Shown here: piece after piece, positions 7,683 through 11,830 of the stretch
Layout of the letters: each line of letters starts with the position of its first letter
How positions within the stretch are numbered: position 1 is the stretch's first letter
NCBI GenBank assembly: GCA_001275005.1
Contig: JWZX01000814.1
Span: 1 to 11,830 of the forward strand
Reading direction: 5' to 3'
Source: Chrysochromulina tobinii
Taxonomy: Eukaryota; Haptophyta; Prymnesiales; Chrysochromulinaceae
Length of the DNA stretch: 11,830 bases
Program-made: the position numbers and the translations under genes
The notes under the pieces: generated by a model
Told to the model about the DNA's origin: nothing
The model's input: the letters and a program-made list of their open reading frames with translations, nothing else
The model's database searches: none

Positions 7683-8276
7683 TTAGATGCGCATCGAGTC
7701 TTGGTCGTCGGCGAGCTCAGAGGGCCCAGGCCCATCGGCAAGCGCCATTGACAAGCGCCGCCGAGCTCTTTGAAACGGTGAGACTCGGGGGCTCGCAGCC
7801 TCCGGCGCAACGTCCGCGTCGGTGGTAGCGGCGGCCGCAGCCACCTTCGGCAGCGGGCTAGCTGCCACAACGGCGCTCCGCTCCAGGCCTCCGCCCTCGG
7901 CGACATCGGCGACAGTCTCAGCCTCGAGTGACGAGCCGGCAGTGAAGCGAGAGGGGGGTCGGCGCCCGTCTGGGCGAGGGCGTGGTGGGCGAGCCAGGAA
8001 AGAGGACAGCTCCCGCCGCCTATCCGCGGCATGCGCTTCCATAAGTGCGTCGTGCGCCGTGCTTGCCCCGACGCCATCCATGCTCAACACGACGCCATCC
8101 GTGCTCAACACGACGCTATCCGTGCTTGCCCCGACCGATGCTCAACACGACGCCATCCGCGCCGGCCGTGCTGGCACCGCCGGCCGTGCCAGCACCGCCG
8201 CCGCCCATGCTGCTGCTGCTGCTGCCGCCGCCGCCGCCGCCCATGCTGCTGCTGCTGCCGCCGCCCATGCTGCTGC

Positions 8277-8313
<37 letters not shown>

Positions 8314-11166
8314 CGCCGCTGCGCCGATGTCGGATGCCTCTTCCAGGCTGCCACCGACGGCCGCGGCTTGAGCCGCCTGAGACGTCGCGTGACGCTTCGC
8401 TTTCTGGCGGCGTGCGCGCTCGAGGGCGGCCGAGGGCGGCCGTGCGCAGGCGGAGGCGGAGGCGCAGATGGAGGCGGAGGTAGAGGTGGAGGCGGAGATG
8501 GAGGTGGAGGCGGAGGTAGAGGTGGAGGCGGAGGTGGAGGCGGAGGCGGAGGTAGAGGTGGAGGCGGAGGTAGAGGAGGCGGAGGCGCAGATGGAGGCGG
8601 AGGTAGAGGCGGAGGCGGGGATCGCCCGAGCGAGTATCGTACTGGCAGCGAGTGGTGTGCCGTCGGCCGTCACAGCAACAGCCGAGGCCGCGATGGAACG
8701 CGCAAGGAGGGCGGGCATCGTGTCGGGCGTCGTGTCGGGCGTCGCTTCGGCTCTTGCCGTCGCCGTGCGAACCGCCACGTCATCGGTGTTCGGCGCTGTG
8801 GAGAGCGCCACGTCCTCGGTGCTCGGCGCTGTGGTGAGCGCCACGTCCTCGGCGACCGGCGCTGTGGTGAGTGCCATGTCCTCGGTGCTCGGCGCTGTGG
8901 TGAGCGCCATAGCCCCGTGGGATGCGATGAGCGCCAAGTCATCGGTGTCCGGCGCTGTGGTGAGCGCCATAGCCCCGTGGGATGCGATGAGCGACGGCGC
9001 CGTATTGAGGGTTGGCGCCGTGAGGTGCGATGGGGGCAACATGCGCGCGTCGGCATCGTCCGGTGCGACCGCGGGCAGCTGAGGTGTAGCAGAGGGGGGG
9101 GCGTCCGAGGCGTCCGAGGAGGAGCCATGAGAGACTCCCGCGGGCAGCTCTGAGGGCGACTGTGCCTCGTGTGGGCTCCTCGGAGATGGGCACCTCGCTC
9201 GAGATTGCAGCTCCGAAAAAGCAGCTCCGATGGCAGCAGATTGCAGCTCCGAGTTCGTCCCTCGAGATTGCAGCTCCGAAAAAGCAGCTCCGATGGCAGC
9301 AGATTGCAGCTCCGAGTTCGCCGGCGGCGAGGCTGCCTTCGTGCGCTGGGGTGCGTGCTCGGACTGCAACACTGGAGAGGGTGGCTGGAGCGAGAGAGAG
9401 ATGGCAAGTGCCAATTGCAACTCTGCATCTGCATCTGCGTCTGCGTCCGCTTCATCCGCCGCCGCCGCCACCATCGCCGCCGCCGCTGCCATCGCCACCT
9501 TACCCGCGATGACGGCGGCGGCGATGGTGGGCGCGGTGTCCGTGGAACCTGCTGCGAGGATCATGCCCTCTTTCGCCTTCCCCTCCTTCGCTTTGCCTTC
9601 CTTGGCCTTCGTCTCTTTGGCCGCGTGCCACGCGCTCACCACAGCGCTCACCTCTTCCTCGTCCCAGTCGGAGCCCGCAAAGGCGCCCGCGCCCACCGCC
9701 GCCTTCTCCTCGTCGCTCCCATAAGCCGGCACCACGTAGGCGTCATACGCGGCCAATGGCTCGGTCGAGATCTCATCCTCGGCGTACTCAGCCGCTTCCT
9801 CGGCGGCACGTTGCGCCTCCGCGGCAAGAGAGACTTGCGCCGCCTCCGCCGCCGCCGCGGCCGCCGCCGCCGCCTCCTGCTGCGCGCGCCGTGTCGAGCG
9901 CATGCTGAACGAGAGCGACTTGCTGAACGAGGGAGACGACGATCTAAATAAGGAAGGCGACGACGAGCCAAATAAGGAAGGCGACGACGAGCCGAAAGAC
10001 GCGGACCTCGTGACATCTCGCTTGGGGGAGGGCGGCGCGGCGGCGGGAGAGGTGGCACCAACACCGCAGGTGGCGCCGTCGTGGGCGCCAATACCGCCGG
10101 TGGCGCCGGCGCCATCCGAGTCGGCGCCCACGACGGCGCCCACGCCCACTGCGATGCCACCCGAGGCGCTGCCGGCCGAGTCCGCGCCCGCTACGGCGCG
10201 CAACACGATGACCACGCCCACCTCCTCGTGCTCCGCCGCCCAGTGGCCGTCCGGAGAGCGAGCAGTCGACTCGCGCGTCGACGGCTCTCGCGAGCTTCGT
10301 GAGCATTCTCTCTTCCACACACGCGCGTCGACGGCTCTCGCGAGCTTCGTGAGCTTCGTGAGCATTCTCTCTTCCACACACGCGAGCAGTCGACACACGC
10401 GTAGGCGCTTGATGGCGCCTTCGAGCTCGGCCTCGGACATTGTCCGCTCGCGGACGAGCAGCCGCAATACGTTCGGATTGCCATCCATCAGCTCGACGGC
10501 CGTGCGGTGGTCGGGCGCGAGGTTGTCATCGATGGCGAGCACGATGTCGCCCATCGAGAGCGCCTGCGCGGCGAGGCCGCCGGGCACGAGCTTGCCGACG
10601 ACGACGCCGCTGCCGTGCGGGTTGTTGAACACGGTGACGCCCAGCTCGCAGCAGATCCCAGGCTTGACGATCTCGACCATCCGCGTGTCGTTGGGCAGCA
10701 CCAGCTCGACGATGTCCTCGGCGTCGACGAGCTCGATTGCTTGCGCGTGACTCCTCACGAGCGTGCCGTTCACCGAGAGCACGGTGTCGCCAACGCACAC
10801 GCCCGCGTCCGCCGCGGGCGACCCGTCGACCACCATGGCCACCTCAACGCCCACGCCGCAGGTCGGCTGTCGGCACGTTTCGATGCCCACGCAGCCGTGC
10901 GCCTTGTTAAGGACCACCTTGCGCGTGGCGCACGCGAGGCGGAGCTGCAGCACGTCGGCGCTCTGGTCGATGTGCTTGATGCACTCCTTGGATGTGGACA
11001 CTGGGTAGTGGTTGACCGACACGATGAGATCGCCGACGCGCAGGCCGGCGGCGGCGGCGGTGGAGGCTTCGACGAGGCCGACGACGAGCGCACCCTTGCG
11101 CTTCGGGTGGTTCTCGCATGTGAGCCCGAGCCGCCCAGACGACTTGGTGACGATGATCGTGGTCAT
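7683..11166 (-). CDS. Triple-PDZ protein with ubiquitin-interacting motif; frame lost near the C-terminus
   Basis: ATG 11166 is the first ATG in its frame and begins directly at PDZ1. PDZ1-3 (residues about 3-79, 83-158, 161-240) carry RLGL, CVGI and ELGV at the carboxylate-binding loop and the usual GD-x-[IV]-[LV] strand. PDZ domains bind C-terminal tails and build scaffolds. The rest is a long Ala/Ser/Thr-rich repeat region containing a UIM (nt about 9385-9435, residues about 578-597): acidic run, then ELQLALAISLSL with the Ala-x3-Ser core that binds ubiquitin. The frame stops at 8116-8118 inside a 21-bp minisatellite. A second frame, through the same 7-residue repeats and on to the stop at 7683-7685, is clearly the real C-terminus. 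Adding five bases to the short repeat unit gives 1162 codons with no break. The last residues (MRI) resemble a class II PDZ ligand. No membrane segment is seen. The substrate and partners are unknown. Confidence 0.78.
8059..8158. repeat. 21-bp coding minisatellite with one 16-bp unit
   Basis: Five units lie at 8059-8079, 8080-8100, 8101-8121, 8122-8137 and 8138-8158. Four are 21 bp and encode a seven-residue repeat of the type xDGVVLS or MDGVGAS. The unit at 8122-8137 is only 16 bp, a net loss of five bases compared with the like unit at 8059-8079. This breaks the PDZ-UIM frame. A single C-to-T variant in the unit at 8101-8121 makes the TAG that ends the shifted frame. Confidence 0.9.
8195..8313. 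repeat. GCC/GCT trinucleotide tract encoding poly-Gly and poly-Ser
   Basis: Runs of GCC and GCT on the plus strand encode alternating Gly and Ser blocks punctuated by Met in the PDZ-UIM tail on the minus strand. The tract should be flexible and unstable in length, but its changes are in frame. Confidence 0.85.
8446..8620. repeat. GGAGGC/GGAGGT purine-rich repeat tract
   Basis: A roughly 175-bp stretch of degenerate six-base units (GGAGGC, GGAGGT, AGAGGT) with almost only purines on the plus strand. It encodes a Ser-Ala-Thr repeat in the PDZ-UIM protein. The dense GG runs make the plus strand, which is the template strand of this gene, a candidate for two-tier G-quadruplex or triplex formation. 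Confidence 0.85.
8774..8992. repeat. 33-bp coding minisatellite with a 60-bp higher-order unit
   Basis: Units of 33 bp (11 residues, pattern ALTTAP-x2-[ED]D) lie at 8774, 8807, 8840, 8873 and 8933. A 27-bp unit (8906-8932, 8966-8992) follows the last two, making a 60-bp compound unit present twice (8873-8932, 8933-8992). All periods are multiples of three, so length change here keeps the PDZ-UIM frame. Confidence 0.9.
9198..9320. repeat. 63-bp tandem duplication in the PDZ-UIM tail
   Basis: A 63-bp unit at 9198-9260 is repeated at 9261-9320 with essentially no change, giving two copies of a 21-residue block containing SELQSAAIGAAFSELQS. Each ELQ echoes the start of the UIM helix nearby, but the Ala-x3-Ser core is not kept, so I do not call these UIMs. 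Confidence 0.9.
9385..9435 (-). other. Ubiquitin-interacting motif (UIM) in the PDZ protein
   Basis: An alternating Asp-Ala run leads into ELQLALAISLSLQ. The UIM family pattern is an acidic patch, a hydrophobic residue, two variable residues, an invariant Ala, three residues and an invariant Ser. All are present in register on one predicted helix. The acidic residue that often follows the Ser is missing. Confidence 0.7.
9565..9609. repeat. 15-bp triplicate encoding KAKEG
   Basis: Three diverged 15-bp copies encode KAKEGKAKEGKAKEG in the PDZ-UIM tail, a charged, probably helical stretch. The copies differ at synonymous sites, so the amino-acid repeat looks older or selectively kept compared with the near-identical 63-bp repeat beside it. 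Confidence 0.85.
9935..10000. repeat. 24-bp tandem repeat encoding SSSPSLF
   Basis: Two full 24-bp units (9935-9958, 9959-9982) and a partial third encode Ser-rich SSSPSLF/SSSPSF blocks in the PDZ-UIM tail. The SP dipeptides could be phosphorylation sites for proline-directed kinases; that is inference from the motif only. Confidence 0.85.
10272..10380. repeat. 50/59-bp tandem duplication out of frame in the PDZ-UIM gene
   Basis: A 50-bp unit at 10272-10321 recurs at 10322-10380 with an internal 9-bp doubling (CTTCGTGAG), giving 59 bp. Both lengths leave remainder 2 on division by three. The gene therefore reads the first-transcribed copy as EERMLTKLTKLARAVDAR and the second, from nearly the same DNA, as WKRECSRSSREPST. 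The frame stays open throughout. It lies just after PDZ3. Confidence 0.9.
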
Positions 11167-11181
11167 CCGTGCGAGCCTCCA

Positions 11182-11210
11182 TTCTTGACGAATTCTTGGC
11201 GGAATTCTTG
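11182..11210. repeat. Short ATTCTTG repeats in the PDZ-UIM leader
   Basis: ATTCTTG occurs three times within 29 bp, at roughly 10-12 bp spacing, 15-45 bp upstream of the PDZ-UIM start codon on the opposite strand. This is probably 5' UTR. The function is unknown; spacing close to a helical turn is the only notable point. Confidence 0.5.
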
Positions 11211-11316
11211 TCGCACGCGCGCTGAGTGTGGGCTTCGCATGCAAGAGGGGGAAAAGGGGGAAGGGGGTGAGGAATATTTCGTCGATAGGTGAGGATTGAA
11301 AGCAGGGCTGCCGCAC

Positions 11317-11337
11317 GTGATCACCCCTTGTGATCAC
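11317..11337. repeat. Paired GTGATCAC palindromes
   Basis: GTGATCAC, itself a palindrome, occurs at 11317-11324 and again at 11330-11337 with a 5-bp spacer, about 150 bp upstream of the PDZ-UIM start codon. It could be a doubled transcription-factor site in that promoter or form an 8-bp hairpin. No known factor is claimed. Confidence 0.5.
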
Positions 11338-11814
11338 CGTGGCCCCAACGGCACAAGCCCGTCGAACTCGCAGGGTCTCGGGCCCCTGGCGCAAGCCATC
11401 TTGGGCCTCGAAGAGCTCGATGGCCCATGAGCTCCGGTTTTGCCGAGTCAGCACTCAGTGGCAGGCTCGCCTGCAGGGCGCCAGGTTGGAGTGCCCGCTT
11501 TCGATGGTCATACAATGGTCATACAGGAAGTCAGAGACGGTGAACTCTGTGACGCCGAGGCGGCGGGCGAGGACGTGCTTGCCAAGGGCCGACGCTGCTT
11601 GTAGCCGAGCCGTCTCGTTTCTCAAATCAGCCAGCTCAGATGGCGTGTGCAGCGGGCCGAGCGCGACTAGGGCAAGGGCGAAATGCGGCGCGGAGCCCAG
11701 TAACGCGTGGACGCAGCTGGGCCAAACGCGGCGAGAAAGGGACCATACCACACACAATGCACTCAGCATTTTCTGTTTGACGTAGAAACAGGCAGATCTG
11801 AAAGCACTCAGCAT
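11321..11814 (-). CDS. Weak ORF with HTH-like segment, frame altered by an 11-bp tandem repeat
   Basis: ATG 11814 opens a 119-aa frame ending at 11455. Residues around 62-95 look most protein-like: a charged, potentially coiled helix (LADLRNETARLQ), then LARRLGVTEFTVSDFL, which has helix-turn-helix spacing and a Gly at the turn. After this the frame crosses an 11-bp tandem duplication and becomes Cys/His/Arg-rich. With one copy of the duplication the frame instead stays open to 11321 (160 codons). ATG 11814 and a second ATG at 11769 sit in copies of the same short repeat. It lies upstream of the PDZ-UIM gene on the same strand and might be its leader region instead of a gene. No family is assigned. 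Confidence 0.3.
11504..11525. repeat. 11-bp tandem duplication
   Basis: ATGGTCATACA occurs twice in direct succession. Eleven is not a multiple of three, so copy number switches the frame of the weak minus-strand ORF that spans it. Confidence 0.9.
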
Positions 11815-11827
11815 TTGAATGCACTCA
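11759..11827. repeat. GCACTCAGCATTT direct repeats at the right edge
   Basis: GCACTCAGCATTT lies at 11759-11771 and 11804-11816, 45 bp apart, followed by a partial copy (GCACTCA) at 11821-11827 near the window edge. On the minus strand each full copy contains an ATG followed by CTGAGTGC, so the repeat duplicates a potential start codon in frame. Confidence 0.85.
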
Positions 11828-11830
11828 ACA

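Noticed and set aside
8774-8992. CRISPR-like regularly spaced repeats
   Set aside because: The units are directly adjacent with no unique spacers, have periods of 33 and 27 bp, and translate to an 11-residue protein repeat.
7822-9153. 443-aa plus-strand ORF opposite the PDZ-UIM tail
   Set aside because: It is poly-Ala, poly-Gly and Arg repeat sequence that arises from the minisatellites. It begins with a non-ATG codon, and the opposite strand has consistent protein repeats.
8116-11454. Extending the PDZ-UIM protein upstream to 11454
   Set aside because: The codon at 11454 is GTG, not ATG, and the added 96 residues have no domain. The first ATG in the frame (11166) begins exactly at PDZ1.
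1-11830. A bacterial or phage gene cluster, given the long intron-less ORFs
   Set aside because: There are no ribosome-binding sites or tight operon spacing, and the domain content (FN3 with signal and membrane helix, NZF-RBR, F-box-like, UIM) is eukaryotic.

Overview
The window looks like nuclear DNA from a GC-rich, intron-poor, single-celled eukaryote. A marine alga, most likely a haptophyte, fits best. This rests on style and not on any marker gene: protein families found in eukaryotes (fibronectin III, F-box-like, RanBP2-type zinc fingers with RING and RBR domains, PDZ, UIM), long open frames with a preference for G or C in third codon positions, and abundant coding minisatellites. No rRNA, tRNA, transposon, CRISPR array or bacterial operon signal is visible.

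Layout, left to right. (1) Plus strand, about 530-3514: a secreted or type I membrane protein with a signal peptide, seven copies of a strict eight-cysteine repeat, a proline-rich hinge, two or three fibronectin III domains, a (CAG)10 glutamine tract and a C-terminal membrane helix. (2) Plus strand, 3748-4896: an F-box-like protein with a duplicated helical N-terminus. (3) 4897-5430: a convergent intergenic region with an 18-bp perfect palindrome. (4) Minus strand, 6560-5431: an RBR-type ubiquitin ligase with two near-identical ubiquitin-binding-type zinc fingers, split between two frames at a 13-bp tandem duplication. (5) About 6561-7682: mostly non-coding, with a CAAGT microsatellite, one weak candidate for a small secreted protein, and a 12-bp hairpin. 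(6) Minus strand, 11166-7683: a protein of three PDZ domains and a ubiquitin-interacting motif with a long repeat-rich tail. Its frame is lost in a 21-bp coding minisatellite and regained in a second open frame that supplies the C-terminus. (7) Minus strand, right edge: a weak ORF that itself contains an 11-bp out-of-frame tandem duplication.

Two themes connect the genes. Three neighbouring genes point to ubiquitin biology: the F-box-like protein (possible substrate adaptor), the NZF-RBR ligase and the PDZ-UIM scaffold (possible ubiquitin reader). Joint function is inference only. In addition, every minus-strand reading-frame anomaly falls in a short tandem repeat whose copy or lesion length is not a multiple of three (11, 13, 50/59 bp, and a net 5-bp loss), while other repeats in the same gene have in-frame periods (15, 24, 33, 60 and 63 bp). 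This could be real slippage-driven frame variation, decay, unrecognised introns, or assembly error in repeats. The eight-cysteine repeat array, with its duplicated three-repeat supermodule, is the strongest candidate for an undescribed protein module.
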